Numbered from the stretch's first letter, positions 28,298 through 38,608 are shown. The stretch: 64,000 nucleotides of DNA from Burkholderiales bacterium 39-55-53 (GCA_002282445.1 NCJK01000001.1:434001-498000); one strand, 5' to 3'. Notes: generated from the letters alone by a model not told the origin. Made by a program: numbers and translations.

Positions 28298-29301
28298 CAC
28301 TTACCCCAAGTCAAAACAATCTTGCCAATGTGTCCATTGGATTCCATCAATCGGTGCGCATTTGCAGCACCATCCGCCGAATTTGCATCAAAAGTTGCAT
28401 GAATCACAGGCTTGATAAGCCCAGACGCCATCAATGGCCAAATGCGTTCGCGCAAGTTGCGTGCAATCGCCGCTTTGAATGCCACAGAGCGAGGACGTAA
28501 AGTCGAACCCGTGATGTGCAAACGACGACGCAACACCTTGCCCGCATCAAAGCTGCCTTTGGTGCCACCTTGCAAAGCAATGATGACCAAACGGCCATCT
28601 TCTGCCAAACAATCCACCTCGCGCGCCACATAGTCGCCAGCGACCATATCGAGCACCACATCCACGCCTTTGCCGTTGGTCAGGCGCATGGCCTCGGCCG
28701 CAAAGTCGTGGGTTTTGTAGTTGATCGCATGGTCTGCGCCCAGCGCCACACAAGCCGCACATTTATCGTCGCTACCCGCAGTCACGATGACGGTCGCGCC
28801 CATGGCCTTGGCCATTTGAATCGCCGTCACACCAATGCCACTAGAGCCGCCTTGCACTAGCAATGTCTCGCCCGATTGCAATTGCGCACGGTCAAACACA
28901 TTGCTCCACACGGTAAAGAATGTCTCGGGCAACGACGCTGCCTCCACATCACTCAACCCTGCGGGCACTGGCAAGCACTGAGCCACAGGCGCCACGCAAT
29001 ACTGCGCATAGCCACCACCAGCCACCAAGGCACACACACGGTCACCCACTTTCAGACCTGCAGCAGCCAAAGCTGCTGCATCGCCTGATTCGATGACACC
29101 CGCCACCTCAAGACCTGGCACGTCAGACGCACCGGCAGGCACGGGGTAGTGGCCCATTCGCTGCAACACGTCAGGGCGGTTCACGCCACTGGCGCTGACA
29201 CGAATCAGCAACTCACCCTCACCTGCCTGCGGCACAGACCGCTGGCCAACGCACAGCACCTCTGGGGCGCCGTACGTGGTGATTTCAACGATGTGCATCA
29301 T
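28297..29301 (-). CDS. NAD(P)H-quinone oxidoreductase, zinc-type alcohol dehydrogenase superfamily (PIG3-like)
   Basis: This 334-residue cytoplasmic MDR-superfamily enzyme resembles the TP53I3/PIG3 quinone oxidoreductases, which use NADPH to reduce quinones. Motifs are [19 protein letters not shown] and PGLEVAGVI in the catalytic domain and [19 protein letters not shown] as the dinucleotide-binding loop. No structural zinc cysteine cluster is seen, as expected for the subfamily. It sits between pnp (25 bp gap) and tpiA (ATGA overlap), so it belongs to the same operon. ATGs at 29301 and 29298 are both possible. Confidence 0.88.
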   Translation of the reverse strand: MMHIVEITTYGAPEVLCVGQRSVPQAGEGELLIRVSASGVNRPDVLQRMGHYPVPAGASDVPGLEVAGVIESGDAAALAAAGLKVGDRVCALVAGGGYAQYCVAPVAQCLPVPAGLSDVEAASLPETFFTVWSNVFDRAQLQSGETLLVQGGSSGIGVTAIQMAKAMGATVIVTAGSDDKCAACVALGADHAINYKTHDFAAEAMRLTNGKGVDVVLDMVAGDYVAREVDCLAEDGRLVIIALQGGTKGSFDAGKVLRRRLHITGSTLRPRSVAFKAAIARNLRERIWPLMASGLIKPVIHATFDANSADGAANAHRLMESNGHIGKIVLTWGK

Positions 29302-29326
29302 GTGCGCAACCGCCTTTCAAGCACGA

Positions 29327-31459
29327 TCAGGCTTGAGGCGCTGCGTCGTGTGCGTGGTCAGCTTGGGGGCGCTCGATCAAAGCTTTCATCGACAACTTCA
29401 CGCGACCTTTTTCGTCTGTCTCGAGCACTTTGACGCGCACGATTTGACCTTCGCTGAGGTAGTCAGTGACCTTCTCGACGCGCTCGTGCGCGATTTGGCT
29501 GATGTGCAACAAACCGTCTTTGCCAGGCAACAAGTTAACCAAAGCGCCGAAGTCCAACAACTTGGTGATGGGGCCTTCGTAGACCTTGCCGATTTCGACT
29601 TCAGCCGTGATCTCTTCGATGCGACGCTTGGCCTCTTCAGCCTTCGCGCCGTCTGTGGCAGCGATGGTGATGGTGCCGTCTTCTTCGATGTTGATTTGTG
29701 TACCGGTTTCTTCGGTCAACGCACGGATGGTGGCGCCGCCTTTGCCGATCACGTCACGGATCTTCTCTGGGTTGATCTTCATGGTGAACAACTTAGGTGC
29801 GAAGTCAGACACTTCGGTCTTGGCTTCACCCATGGCTGCTTGCATCTTGTCCAAGATGTGCATGCGAGCTTCTTTGGCTTGAGCCAACGCGACTTGCATG
29901 ATTTCTTTGGTGATGCCTTGGATCTTGATGTCCATTTGCAAAGCAGTAATACCGTTGGTGGTACCGGCCACTTTGAAGTCCATATCGCCCAAGTGATCTT
30001 CGTCACCCAAGATGTCGGTCAACACAGCAAAACGGTTGCCGTCTTTGATCAAGCCCATGGCGATACCGGCCACGTGTGCTTTCATAGGCACGCCTGCGTC
30101 CATCATGGACAAGCAGCCACCGCAGACCGAAGCCATCGATGAAGAACCGTTGGATTCAGTGATTTCAGACACCACACGCATCGTGTACGGGAACTCTTCT
30201 TTGGTTGGCAACACAGCCACCAAAGCACGCTTGGCCAAACGGCCGTGGCCGATTTCTCGGCGCTTTGTAGAGCCCATACGGCCCACTTCGCCCGTGGCAA
30301 AGGGAGGCATGTTGTAGTGCATCATGAAACGGTCTTCGTACTCACCAGCCAAGGCGTCGATGCGTTGTGCGTCGCGCTCTGTACCCAAAGTGGTGACTAC
30401 CAAAGCTTGAGTTTCACCGCGTGTGAACAAGGCAGAACCGTGGGTGCGTGGCAACACGCTGTTACGGATTTCGATGGGGCGCACTGTGCGTGTGTCGCGG
30501 CCGTCGATGCGTGGCTCACCTGCCAAGATTTGGCTGCGAACGATGTGGGCTTCGATGTCGAACAACATGTTTTCGACTTTGACCGAATCAAACTCAACAC
30601 CGTCGGCCTTGAGGGATTCCATCACAGCAGCGTAGGCTTGGCGGCAAGCCAAGGTGCGTGATTGCTTGTTGCGAATTTGATAGGCAGCGCGCAGTTTTTC
30701 TTCGGCGTGTGCTTGAACCTTGGCGATCAGTGGCTCGTCCTTGGCAGGAGCAGCCCAATCCCATGCTGGTTTGCCAGCGTCGCGCACCAAGTCGTGGATG
30801 GCGTTGATCGCGATGTTGCCTTGCTCATGGCCGAACACCACAGCACCCAACATGATTTCTTCTGACAGCTGTTGAGCTTCAGATTCCACCATCAACACAG
30901 CGGCTTCTGTACCAGCGACCACGAGGTCCATCTGGCTGTCTTTGCGTTGTGTTTGGCCTGGGTTCAAAACGTATTCGCCGTTGATGTAACCCACGCGAGC
31001 GGCACCGATAGGACCGTTGAAAGGAATGCCAGAAATGCTCAAAGCTGCAGACACAGCGATCAAAGCTGCGATGTCAGCATCGACTTCTGGGTTCAATGAA
31101 ACGGTGTGCACAACGACGTGCACATCGTTGTAGAAACCCTCTGGGAACAAAGGACGAATGGGGCGGTCGATCAGACGGCTGGTCAATGTCTCGTGTTCGC
31201 TAGGCTTGGCTTCGCGCTTGAAGAAGCTGCCAGGGATCTTGCCTGCAGCGTAGGTTTTCTCGATGTAGTCAACAGTCAAGGGGAAGAAGTCTTGGCCAGC
31301 TTTGGCGATCTTCGAACCCACGACAGTGGCCAACACAACTGTGTCGTCCATGTTGACGAGCACAGCGCCGCCGGCTTGGCGAGCAACTTCGCCGGTTTCC
31401 ATGGTGACCGTGTGTTGGCCCCACTGGAATGTCTTGGTAACTTTATTGAAAATGGACAT
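29327..31459 (-). CDS. pnp: polyribonucleotide nucleotidyltransferase (PNPase)
   Basis: PNPase degrades RNA 3' to 5' by phosphorolysis as part of the degradosome. The 710-residue protein has two RNase PH domains; the second contains [20 protein letters not shown] and [16 protein letters not shown] domain ([13 protein letters not shown]) and a C-terminal S1 domain ([20 protein letters not shown]) follow. The start at 31459 ([11 protein letters not shown]) is standard. It is preceded by rpsO, the classic rpsO-pnp arrangement, with a terminator and a second long hairpin in between. Confidence 0.97.
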   Translation of the reverse strand: MSIFNKVTKTFQWGQHTVTMETGEVARQAGGAVLVNMDDTVVLATVVGSKIAKAGQDFFPLTVDYIEKTYAAGKIPGSFFKREAKPSEHETLTSRLIDRPIRPLFPEGFYNDVHVVVHTVSLNPEVDADIAALIAVSAALSISGIPFNGPIGAARVGYINGEYVLNPGQTQRKDSQMDLVVAGTEAAVLMVESEAQQLSEEIMLGAVVFGHEQGNIAINAIHDLVRDAGKPAWDWAAPAKDEPLIAKVQAHAEEKLRAAYQIRNKQSRTLACRQAYAAVMESLKADGVEFDSVKVENMLFDIEAHIVRSQILAGEPRIDGRDTRTVRPIEIRNSVLPRTHGSALFTRGETQALVVTTLGTERDAQRIDALAGEYEDRFMMHYNMPPFATGEVGRMGSTKRREIGHGRLAKRALVAVLPTKEEFPYTMRVVSEITESNGSSSMASVCGGCLSMMDAGVPMKAHVAGIAMGLIKDGNRFAVLTDILGDEDHLGDMDFKVAGTTNGITALQMDIKIQGITKEIMQVALAQAKEARMHILDKMQAAMGEAKTEVSDFAPKLFTMKINPEKIRDVIGKGGATIRALTEETGTQINIEEDGTITIAATDGAKAEEAKRRIEEITAEVEIGKVYEGPITKLLDFGALVNLLPGKDGLLHISQIAHERVEKVTDYLSEGQIVRVKVLETDEKGRVKLSMKALIERPQADHAHDAAPQA

Positions 31460-31506
31460 GTGATTTCCTTGTGAAATTTGCAATCAACCGGTGCAGCACA
31501 CGATGC

Positions 31507-31538
31507 CATTCCAGAAAAGTTGGGGCTTTTTTGGAATG
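31507..31538 (-). promoter_or_regulatory. pnp leader hairpin (candidate RNase III/PNPase autoregulation site)
   Basis: An almost perfect 13-bp stem (31507-31519 with 31526-31538, one G-U type mismatch) encloses a six-base loop about 48 bases upstream of the pnp start codon. In enterobacteria the pnp leader forms an RNase III-cut hairpin that mediates autoregulation. The same role here is inferred from position and shape only. Confidence 0.5.
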
Positions 31539-31602
31539 ACACAGCTGTCGAATCTGCGCCTTGTTGTCTTGCCGTTGGTGAAAAAGCGTGTTTAAAAGTG
31601 CA

Positions 31603-31635
31603 AAACGCCTGAGCTTGTTGAAAACTCAGGCGTTT
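31603..31635 (-). terminator. terminator hairpin between rpsO and pnp
   Basis: A perfect 11-bp GC-containing stem (31603-31613 with 31625-31635) encloses an 11-base loop, followed on the minus strand by a short T-rich run. It lies about 20 bases after the rpsO stop and should end or attenuate the rpsO transcript, with partial read-through into pnp. Confidence 0.8.
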
Positions 31636-31654
31636 GTCGTTAGAACTTTAACGA

Positions 31655-31918
31655 TTACTTGCGCAGACCAAGCTTAGTGATCAGAGCAGCGTAACGGTCA
31701 AAATCTTTGGACTTGAGGTAGTCGAGCAATTTGCGACGACGGCTCACCATGCGCAACAAACCGCGACGACCGTGGTGGTCTTTGGCGTGTTGTTTGAAGT
31801 GAGGTGTGAGTTCGTTGATACGTGCAGTCAACAAAGCCACTTGGACTTCGGGACTACCTGTATCGCCGGCTGAACGTGCGTTGTCTTTGACGACTTCGGC
31901 TTTTTTAACTGTCAACAT
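31655..31918 (-). CDS. rpsO: 30S ribosomal protein S15
   Basis: S15 binds 16S rRNA at the three-way junction and the central domain. The 87-residue protein contains the signatures [35 protein letters not shown] and [13 protein letters not shown]. Length is typical. It heads the rpsO-pnp block and starts with ATG at 31918 after AAGGAAAAACC-type sequence. The 125 bp separating it from tsaD presumably contain its promoter. Confidence 0.98.
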   Translation of the reverse strand: MLTVKKAEVVKDNARSAGDTGSPEVQVALLTARINELTPHFKQHAKDHHGRRGLLRMVSRRRKLLDYLKSKDFDRYAALITKLGLRK

Positions 31919-32043
31919 GGTTTTTCCTTAAATATTTGACTTGCGTTGAACCGTGGAAGTTGGTGCAACGTGCTTTGCTTACCCCAAAAGGTAAAGCCCA
32001 CAGAGTATAGCAGGCGCAGCCACCTTGGGGCCTAGGGCTTAAA

Positions 32044-33084
32044 TCAGGTCAATTCGGTCAGTGGCCAGCGGGGTTTGACGTCAAAGCTGTAGCGCGGCTG
32101 GGCTTGGGCCATACCGGCCTCGCCGCTTTGCAGGCGCATGGCCGCAGCCATGGCAATCATGGCGCCGTTGTCGGTACACAAATGCAGCTCGGGGTAATGC
32201 ACCCGCACGCCTTGGCGTTTGCAAGCCGCATTGAGCTGCTCGCGCAAATGGCGGTTGGCGCCTACCCCCCCCGCCACCACCAAGCGTTTCAGCCCAGTTT
32301 CGCGCAGCGCTGTGAGAGATTTCTTCAAAAGTACCTCGACGATTGCAGCCTCAGTCGATGCCGCCAAGTCAGCCTTTCGGGCTTCCAAGTCATCGCCCAG
32401 CTTTTTGGCTTGGGTCATCACCGCGGTTTTGAGGCCCGCGAACGAAAAATCTAAGTTGCCGTTGTGCAGCAAGGGGCGCGGCAGCTTGAATGCAGCTGGG
32501 TCGCCCTGCTCAGCCAGTTTTGACAAGGCTGGGCCACCGGGGTAGCCCAAGCCCATGAGCTTTGCTGATTTGTCAAACGCCTCGCCCGCAGCGTCATCAA
32601 TGGTTTCGCCCAACAACTCGTAGCGACCCACCCCATCCACACGCATGAGCTGGGTGTGGCCACCGGAGACCAATAGCGCGACAAACGGAAACTCGGGTGG
32701 GTCTTCGCTCAAAAACGGTGACAGCAAATGACCTTCTAAGTGATGAACCCCCAGCACCGGCTTGTTCAGCGCAGCGCCCAAGGCGCAGGCCACGCCAGCC
32801 CCCACCAGTAAGGCGCCTGCCAAGCCTGGGCCACGGGTGTAGGCCACGACATCGACATCTTGCAAACTGTGCTTCGCCTCGGCCATCACCTCACGCGCCA
32901 GCGGAATGACGCGGCGAATGTGGTCGCGACTCGCCAACTCGGGCACTACGCCGCCGTAGGCCACATGCATGGCCACTTGGCTGTAAAGCGCATGTGACAG
33001 CAATACGGGCAAGGCTTGGCCGTCGGAGTGGACCAGCGCCACACCTGTTTCGTCACAAGAGGATTCAATACCGAGGATCAACAT
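32044..33084 (-). CDS. tsaD: tRNA N6-adenosine threonylcarbamoyltransferase TsaD
   Basis: TsaD transfers the threonylcarbamoyl group to A37 of ANN-decoding tRNAs, working with TsaB, TsaC and TsaE (tsaE is at 4270-4743). The 346-residue protein starts with [17 protein letters not shown]. It has [13 protein letters not shown], the metal-binding [21 protein letters not shown] and [13 protein letters not shown], all family hallmarks. Length is normal. It is transcribed toward rpsO; the short gap to the TerB gene upstream (about 50 bp) leaves room for little more than a promoter or terminator. Confidence 0.97.
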   Translation of the reverse strand: MLILGIESSCDETGVALVHSDGQALPVLLSHALYSQVAMHVAYGGVVPELASRDHIRRVIPLAREVMAEAKHSLQDVDVVAYTRGPGLAGALLVGAGVACALGAALNKPVLGVHHLEGHLLSPFLSEDPPEFPFVALLVSGGHTQLMRVDGVGRYELLGETIDDAAGEAFDKSAKLMGLGYPGGPALSKLAEQGDPAAFKLPRPLLHNGNLDFSFAGLKTAVMTQAKKLGDDLEARKADLAASTEAAIVEVLLKKSLTALRETGLKRLVVAGGVGANRHLREQLNAACKRQGVRVHYPELHLCTDNGAMIAMAAAMRLQSGEAGMAQAQPRYSFDVKPRWPLTELT

Positions 33085-33135
33085 AAGCCGCAGAGTTTAT
33101 GCGCTCTGCAGCTGCACTACCTGCCAGCCGGACAG

Positions 33136-35028
33136 TTATTGCACTTGCAAGGATGCAATCCGCTCCGCATCCAGCACAGGTCTGAAGTCGTAAAACTCAG
33201 ACTTATCAATCATGACCAAAGGGCCAGTGGATATCCGACCTTGGGCAGGTCGGGTGTAGATCGGCGATGCAAACACCAACGCAGCCAAAGCCAGTGCAAT
33301 TTGTTTGTAAGGCATCACAAAACGGCGCTTTGACAATTGGGCCGAGCCACGAAGCAAGCGATTCTCTGGCGATGTCTTTTGGGATGCAGGGCTAAGTTTG
33401 AGAAAAGAATTGTTCTGGGTAGAGACCGTGAATCGGTCTCCCGCATCGGGTTGAGCATCATGCACCGGCGTCAAGCCTTTGTCAGTGATGACGGGCTTTT
33501 CATCTGAATAAATCGAACGGGCCACAACACCCATTCTGCTCAACGAAGCCTCTAGTAGCTGTCGATTGGCAGGCAACACATCCTCTTCAACCAAAACAAA
33601 GTCATCCGTGAATTTTTGAGCGCGCCCCAGCTGAAGAAAGCTGTAATTCGTCGACTCAAAATGATCCAGTCGCTTGTTGACCTTCTCCACCACCTCTTGA
33701 ATGTTTTGTGCGCGGACCTCTGGAGCAAGCGACTCGCGGTGGGCTTTCAATACATCCACGCCAATATCTTGCACATTGAGATCCAGGACTCCTGAATCAA
33801 TCAACTGTTTGTTGGCAGGCGACTGAGAAGCATCAATTTGCTGTCGGTTCGCATCAAACTGCGGATTTTCTATCTGTTGCAAATTCAAGCCGTCTTGCGC
33901 GTTTTTTTCAACCAATGCGATATTGACTTGACCCTTGAAATCTTCTGAAAGCGATTGCTTGTTCTCCTGCATTTGGCGAGTAATGAATTGATTCATTTCA
34001 AGCTCAGCGGCTCCGACTTGCCAAGCCTCTTGCGGTAAAGCAGCTTGCACTAAAGCGTCAGCCCCCACGAGGTTTGGCGAGCTCAATTCATTGTTAAACG
34101 TGACACCTTCACCATCATCGCTACCGGCTAAACGTTCATGCCTCACGCGATTTTTAAAGTTGCTGGTGTCAAATGGTTTGACATTCTTAATCTCTATCAC
34201 CTGATAGAAGCGAGCAAACGAAGCCTCGTTAAAGCCAAAGGCGTGCAGCATCGATAAAAATAGCTTGTCCTCAATGCTGGCAACCTCGCCGTCCGCCAAC
34301 ATGGAGTCACACACATTGGTCAATATGTAGAGCGTTTGCTCTGACGTTAAGACCGCAGCGGCCTCGTCCAGAAACGCCTTCATCTTGACAGCACGAACGT
34401 AATTGAGAGCCACCTTTTGCAAGTTCTCAAACTCACCGATCACAGATTCAAGCTGTCCAATTTCCTGCGCACCAATCGAGCCGTCTGATGTCAACATGTA
34501 CAACAAGGCGCTCGCTAAAGCCAAGTGGGGCGTCATTGGCTGACGATCTTCGCGAACCCCGGCATAACGGCCCAATATCGATTTATCGTTTTTGAACGCA
34601 AGAATCTTGAAATAGGGTTCGAACTGTTTTTCTGTCACGCCAAATGCATGACGAAGCCTCGCGAAAAGAGCCAATTCGGCTGTGTCAGCGTGTCCATCAG
34701 ACAGCAAGGCATCACACACATTGGCAAGGATGCACCACTTGTCTTTCATGCTCAGCAACTCAGGTGCATCCAGCAAGAAAACATCAAACGAGACAGTTTG
34801 AACAAAATGCACGCCGTACCGCAGAACTTCTTCGTCACCACCCAATACAGACTGAAGATGGCTGCTTTCATGAATGCCAAGCTCACCATCTGATGAAGCC
34901 ATGTACAGCAATGCGCAAGCAAGGCTCAGGTATGGCGTCAGTTGGATTTTTTCGCTACGGCCATCACTTACATCAAGCCCCCGCTTGAGGTGCTCCTGAA
35001 AGTTTACTTGTAGGGTATTCGTGACCAT
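33136..35028 (-). CDS. double TerB-domain membrane protein with dodecapeptide repeats, unknown function
   Basis: This 630-residue protein has two TerB-like helical domains (about residues 30-145 and 165-285). Each opens with a YLSLACALLYMASSDGE-type segment and carries the acidic SDG motif expected of tellurite-resistance TerB. A region of about 12-residue imperfect repeats follows (about 352-450, again near 485-497), with DANRQQID, PANKQLID, DLNVQDIG and PANRQLLE. One membrane helix (about 573-590) leads to a short tail, probably periplasmic. It lies 86 bp downstream of a sensor kinase on the same strand. The whole architecture is not one recognised here; a link to envelope stress is inference. 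Confidence 0.7.
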   Translation of the reverse strand: MVTNTLQVNFQEHLKRGLDVSDGRSEKIQLTPYLSLACALLYMASSDGELGIHESSHLQSVLGGDEEVLRYGVHFVQTVSFDVFLLDAPELLSMKDKWCILANVCDALLSDGHADTAELALFARLRHAFGVTEKQFEPYFKILAFKNDKSILGRYAGVREDRQPMTPHLALASALLYMLTSDGSIGAQEIGQLESVIGEFENLQKVALNYVRAVKMKAFLDEAAAVLTSEQTLYILTNVCDSMLADGEVASIEDKLFLSMLHAFGFNEASFARFYQVIEIKNVKPFDTSNFKNRVRHERLAGSDDGEGVTFNNELSSPNLVGADALVQAALPQEAWQVGAAELEMNQFITRQMQENKQSLSEDFKGQVNIALVEKNAQDGLNLQQIENPQFDANRQQIDASQSPANKQLIDSGVLDLNVQDIGVDVLKAHRESLAPEVRAQNIQEVVEKVNKRLDHFESTNYSFLQLGRAQKFTDDFVLVEEDVLPANRQLLEASLSRMGVVARSIYSDEKPVITDKGLTPVHDAQPDAGDRFTVSTQNNSFLKLSPASQKTSPENRLLRGSAQLSKRRFVMPYKQIALALAALVFASPIYTRPAQGRISTGPLVMIDKSEFYDFRPVLDAERIASLQVQ

Positions 35029-35114
35029 GTGGCCACGTTATTCAAACTACTAATTAGGTGGGTGACAACTGCATCATCACGACGCCGAATGACGGATTTG
35101 TCATTGACCTCAAT

Positions 35115-36524
35115 TCAGTTGGCTAGCACCGCGATTGGCGCTGTGAGTGTGACCAACACAGTTTGCTGATTGGTGACGTGCAAGGACAAGCTGCCATGAT
35201 GAATCTTGGCAATTTCAAAGCAAATACTCAACCCCAAACCCAACCCATCAATTTGGCGCGTGTGTGACGCATCACCCCGGTAAAAGCGATCAAACGCACG
35301 TGTCGTTAAATCTGCTGGCGTGTTCATGCTGGGGTTTTCTATGGTCAGCCGAAACTTCTGAGACTCACGCACAAGTGAAATACGAATCCAACCTTGAGGC
35401 TGGTTGTACTTTTGCGCGTTTTCATACAAGTTGTGAATCAACTGCACAACCAAGGTTTTGTCACATAACCAAAAAATACCGGGCTCAATGTCGCTGCTGA
35501 TCGTCAAGCGTGATCTGGCCTCGATCTCATCCTCATCCAACATGAGCATTTCCTGCAGCATTTGGCTGATATCGACAGGGGTAAATGCACGCACCAAACT
35601 ATTGGCGTCAGCCCGCGAGAGAAGCAACAGCTTTTCGGTAATGTCAATCAGGCGCTCCACCTCGTCACCCATGTTTCTCACCCGCACCTGCAACTCAGAG
35701 CCAGTGGGCAAATCATGTATCAATCGCTCAGTACTGCCACGCAAAATGGTCAATGGCGTACGCAATTCATGTGACGCATCCGATGCAAAGCGACGCGCTT
35801 TGGTAAAACTGTCATTCAAGCGAAATCGCAATGACTCAAACACACTGACCAATGTTTCAAACTCTCGGAAAGGCGCAGTCAAACCACTAGGGCCTCCCAA
35901 ATTACTGGCATCCAAGGCTGACATCTTTTTTTCAATCGAGATCACTGGTTTCAAAACAGAGCGTGTCATGTACCACGCAGACAAAAACAATAGAACAATG
36001 ACCACCGGCAACACACGAAACAAATTTTGATCGCGCAGTTGCCACATTTGCATCACCATGCGATCTGCATCGATTTGCTTGAGCCTGATCTCTTGTCCAT
36101 TGAACGCGTCCGCATATTTGACCGAAAACACAATTTCCTCACCCAGATGCCCACGCACCAGTTCAACCGCCTGATGACTTACATCACTCAAGATAGTAGA
36201 TGTGACTTGCGTCAATTGACCTCGGCATGCAAGCGTATGGGGGTCTGTCGCAGGTTGATTGACCGTGTTGCAACGCACATAAAAATCAGAGACATTGCTG
36301 AGCAAGCTGCCCTTGTCCAACGCCTTGAAGCAATTTAAAAATGCACTGCTGTGATTGAAATCATTGCCACACGTCGTGAGAGCACGCGCCATGTCTTGAT
36401 GAATTTGGTCTCTTAACTGCTCAGTCAAGAAATGCTGCGCCAATAGGCGGTTCGACAAAATAATTCCAAACGAGATCAACAGCAATTGGATAAAGAGGTG
36501 ACCTTTGATTGACCGCCTAAACAT
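35115..36524 (-). CDS. sensor histidine kinase
   Basis: This 469-residue inner-membrane kinase has an N-terminal membrane helix (about residues 9-28) and a periplasmic sensor domain of about 140 residues containing three cysteines (TCGNDF, LNCFKAL, VRCNTV) plus ACRG. A second helix (RVLPVVIVLLFLSAWYM) leads to a HAMP-like linker, the phosphorylated His in FASDASHELRTPL, and a HATPase domain with NLYENAQKY and GLGLGLSICFEIAKIHHG. The signal is unknown; the periplasmic cysteines could form disulfides. It starts two bases after the response regulator stop, making an obvious two-component pair. Confidence 0.9.
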   Translation of the reverse strand: MFRRSIKGHLFIQLLLISFGIILSNRLLAQHFLTEQLRDQIHQDMARALTTCGNDFNHSSAFLNCFKALDKGSLLSNVSDFYVRCNTVNQPATDPHTLACRGQLTQVTSTILSDVSHQAVELVRGHLGEEIVFSVKYADAFNGQEIRLKQIDADRMVMQMWQLRDQNLFRVLPVVIVLLFLSAWYMTRSVLKPVISIEKKMSALDASNLGGPSGLTAPFREFETLVSVFESLRFRLNDSFTKARRFASDASHELRTPLTILRGSTERLIHDLPTGSELQVRVRNMGDEVERLIDITEKLLLLSRADANSLVRAFTPVDISQMLQEMLMLDEDEIEARSRLTISSDIEPGIFWLCDKTLVVQLIHNLYENAQKYNQPQGWIRISLVRESQKFRLTIENPSMNTPADLTTRAFDRFYRGDASHTRQIDGLGLGLSICFEIAKIHHGSLSLHVTNQQTVLVTLTAPIAVLAN

Positions 36525-36526
36525 AG

Positions 36527-37204
36527 TTACTCCATCCGCAATCGATAACCTACGCCACGCACAGACTCTATGGGTGAAGGCTGCCCACGCAAACCCCTGT
36601 CAAGCTTTCGCTTGATACGACGCACGCACACATCCACCAAATTGGTTTCTGGGTCGAAATGGATCTCCCACACATGCTTGAGAATTTGTTGCCTTGAATA
36701 AATGTGTCCTGGCGAACGCATCAAGTAGGCCAACAAACTGAATTCGCGCTGGCTCAACAGCGCATTGACATCAAACCATTTGGCTTGATGCGTGACGACA
36801 TCCAGACTCAGATGTCCCACTGAAATTTCTCGTATTTCCTCTGCCTTTTGACGCTTAGACACAAGCGTGATGCGCGCCAGCAGTTCTTCCACAAAGAATG
36901 GCTTAGGCAAATAGTCATCTGCCCCCATTTCAAAGCCTTTGAGCCGATCTGGCAGGTCTACCTTGGCGCTCAGAATGATGATAGGAACGGGATTTGCAGC
37001 GGCTTTGGCTTGTTGCAACACATCAAAACCACTGAGTTTTGGCAGCATCAAATCTAAGATTGCGACATCGTGAGCCTCTTCAAGAATCAGGGCCAAGCCT
37101 TGTTCGCCGTCGTCAACGTGAGTCACTTGATGTCCAGCCGCAGTCAACCCCTTGAGTACAAATTCGGCAATCTTGTATTCATCTTCGATTAACAAAATTT
37201 TCAA
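36527..37204 (-). CDS. OmpR/PhoB-family response regulator
   Basis: This 225-residue transcription factor has a receiver domain (acidic pair in LLIEDEYKIAEF, phosphoacceptor Asp in VAILDLMLPKLSGFDVL, Thr/Ser in IILSAK, Lys in YLPKPF). A winged-helix DNA-binding domain follows (LLSQREFSLLAYLM, RVGYRL-type end VRGVGYRLRM). The start appears to be a TTG at 37204, giving the normal MKILLIEDE N terminus. It is first in a unit with the sensor kinase and the TerB protein. Likely targets include its own operon and the divergent gene at 37370, but no operator was identified. Confidence 0.93.
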   Translation of the reverse strand: MKILLIEDEYKIAEFVLKGLTAAGHQVTHVDDGEQGLALILEEAHDVAILDLMLPKLSGFDVLQQAKAAANPVPIIILSAKVDLPDRLKGFEMGADDYLPKPFFVEELLARITLVSKRQKAEEIREISVGHLSLDVVTHQAKWFDVNALLSQREFSLLAYLMRSPGHIYSRQQILKHVWEIHFDPETNLVDVCVRRIKRKLDRGLRGQPSPIESVRGVGYRLRME

Positions 37205-37369
37205 CTTAGCCTGCCATTTCTTGTTTTTGAGATTTTCAAGGGCAAGGGATCAGATTACTCGAATACAAAATGACATATGCGTCATCGAATCAGCGATGGC
37301 TGACTTGTCATTCATCTTAGGAGCTTTTTTGACGATATTGAGTTGACTCAACACTCAGCAAAGCCAAGT

Positions 37370-37699
37370 ATGTCGCCATCTCTAACTCTTCCCCTGAATG
37401 CTGCCGCGCATCCGGATGAAGGAGCGAACGACTTCAAAGCAAGCCTTGTTCAGCCAGCAACCCGTGTTCATGACTCAAACATGAACATCCAAAAGCTTGA
37501 AACGCCCACCGAAACCTCCATCAAAGCCAGCAATGTCGCACTGTCTTTCGCCTATGACATTGCAACGAAATCGCTCCATGTTGTCATGACGGACAAAGCC
37601 TCCGGCGAAGTCGTTAGAAAGATGTCATACACACATTTCCCAGTCGGTACGCATCGAACCGAACAACTGCACGGACTCTTGCTTGACCAGATGGTCTGA
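37370..37699 (+). CDS. FlaG-like small protein, function uncertain
   Basis: This 109-residue protein (118 if a TTG at 37343 is used) has a low-complexity N-terminal half. Its C-terminal half, LSFAYDIATKSLHVVMTDK then SGEVVRKM, resembles the strand pattern of FlaG (a V-x-D-x-x-T-G-E-V-I-R-x-I type core). FlaG proteins affect flagellar filament length, but no flagellar gene is in this window and the conserved Pro-Pro-Glu end of FlaG is not present. It diverges from the response-regulator operon. The similarity is weak; it may simply be a small protein sharing that fold. Confidence 0.45.
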   Translation: MSPSLTLPLNAAAHPDEGANDFKASLVQPATRVHDSNMNIQKLETPTETSIKASNVALSFAYDIATKSLHVVMTDKASGEVVRKMSYTHFPVGTHRTEQLHGLLLDQMV

Positions 37700-37768
37700 A
37701 AGTGCGCTCATCACACATGAAATTCGCCATATAGCTTTAAGTTATCAAGCCCGCGACACAATCGCAAT

Positions 37769-38557
37769 ATGTTTGATGCAAAGCACTCCCAACCCCACGT
37801 CACCTTGGTAGGCGCCGGCCCTGGTGACCCCGAACTGTTGACGCTCAAAGCGGTCAAAGCCATTGCCGCGGCCACCGTGTTGTTGGTGGACGATTTGGTG
37901 AGCGATGCCATCACAGCACACGCATCTGCCAACGCACGCATTGTTTATGTGGGCAAGCGTGGCGGCTGCAAATCGACCCCGCAAGCCTTCATTGAAAAGC
38001 TCATGGCACAAGAAGCGCTTGCCGGCGAAAACGTGGTGCGACTCAAGGGTGGTGACCCTTTCATCTTTGGCCGTGGTGGTGAAGAGGTCGAGCACCTGCA
38101 AGCCCAAGGCATTGCCGTCACTGTCATCAATGGCATCACCTCTGGTTTGGCTGGTGTCACCTCACTGGGCATTCCCCTCACCCACCGTGAACACGCGCAT
38201 GGTGTGGTGTTCATCACAGGTCATGCCAAACAAGGCGCAGCAGATAGTGTGGACTGGGTAGCCTTGGGAAAAACCGTACAACAAGCCAAACTCACTTTGG
38301 TCATTTACATGGGCGTGAGCGGTGCTGCGCAGCTGCAAAAGTCGCTACTACAAGCCATGCGTGCTGATACGCCTGTGGCCGTGATTCACCAAGTGAGCCT
38401 TCCTACGCAGCGTCATGTGGTGTGTGAGCTCCAAGAGCTGCATGACACCATCGTTCGCGAACAGTTGGCTAGCCCGTCTGTCATCGTCGTTGGCGATGTG
38501 TTCAAGGGTTTGTTGGCCATGCACAGTGGCTCGGAGCTGCAAGCCTCTGTCGGGTAA
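37769..38557 (+). CDS. cobA: uroporphyrinogen-III C-methyltransferase
   Basis: This SAM-dependent enzyme methylates uroporphyrinogen III at C2 and C7 to make precorrin-2 for siroheme or cobalamin. The 262-residue protein shows VGAGPGDPELLTLKA, DDLVSDAI, VGKRGGCKSTPQ, RLKGGDPFIFGRGGEEVEHL and GITSGLAGVTSLGIPLTHR, all diagnostic. It is the stand-alone form, not fused to the CysG dehydrogenase/ferrochelatase domain. It is a single gene, followed by a large inverted repeat that could end its transcript. Confidence 0.95.
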   Translation: MFDAKHSQPHVTLVGAGPGDPELLTLKAVKAIAAATVLLVDDLVSDAITAHASANARIVYVGKRGGCKSTPQAFIEKLMAQEALAGENVVRLKGGDPFIFGRGGEEVEHLQAQGIAVTVINGITSGLAGVTSLGIPLTHREHAHGVVFITGHAKQGAADSVDWVALGKTVQQAKLTLVIYMGVSGAAQLQKSLLQAMRADTPVAVIHQVSLPTQRHVVCELQELHDTIVREQLASPSVIVVGDVFKGLLAMHSGSELQASVG

Positions 38558-38608
38558 AACTGACGCCCTTGCGCAGTCACGCCATCAATGAAGCGCTTGG
38601 GCACGCGC

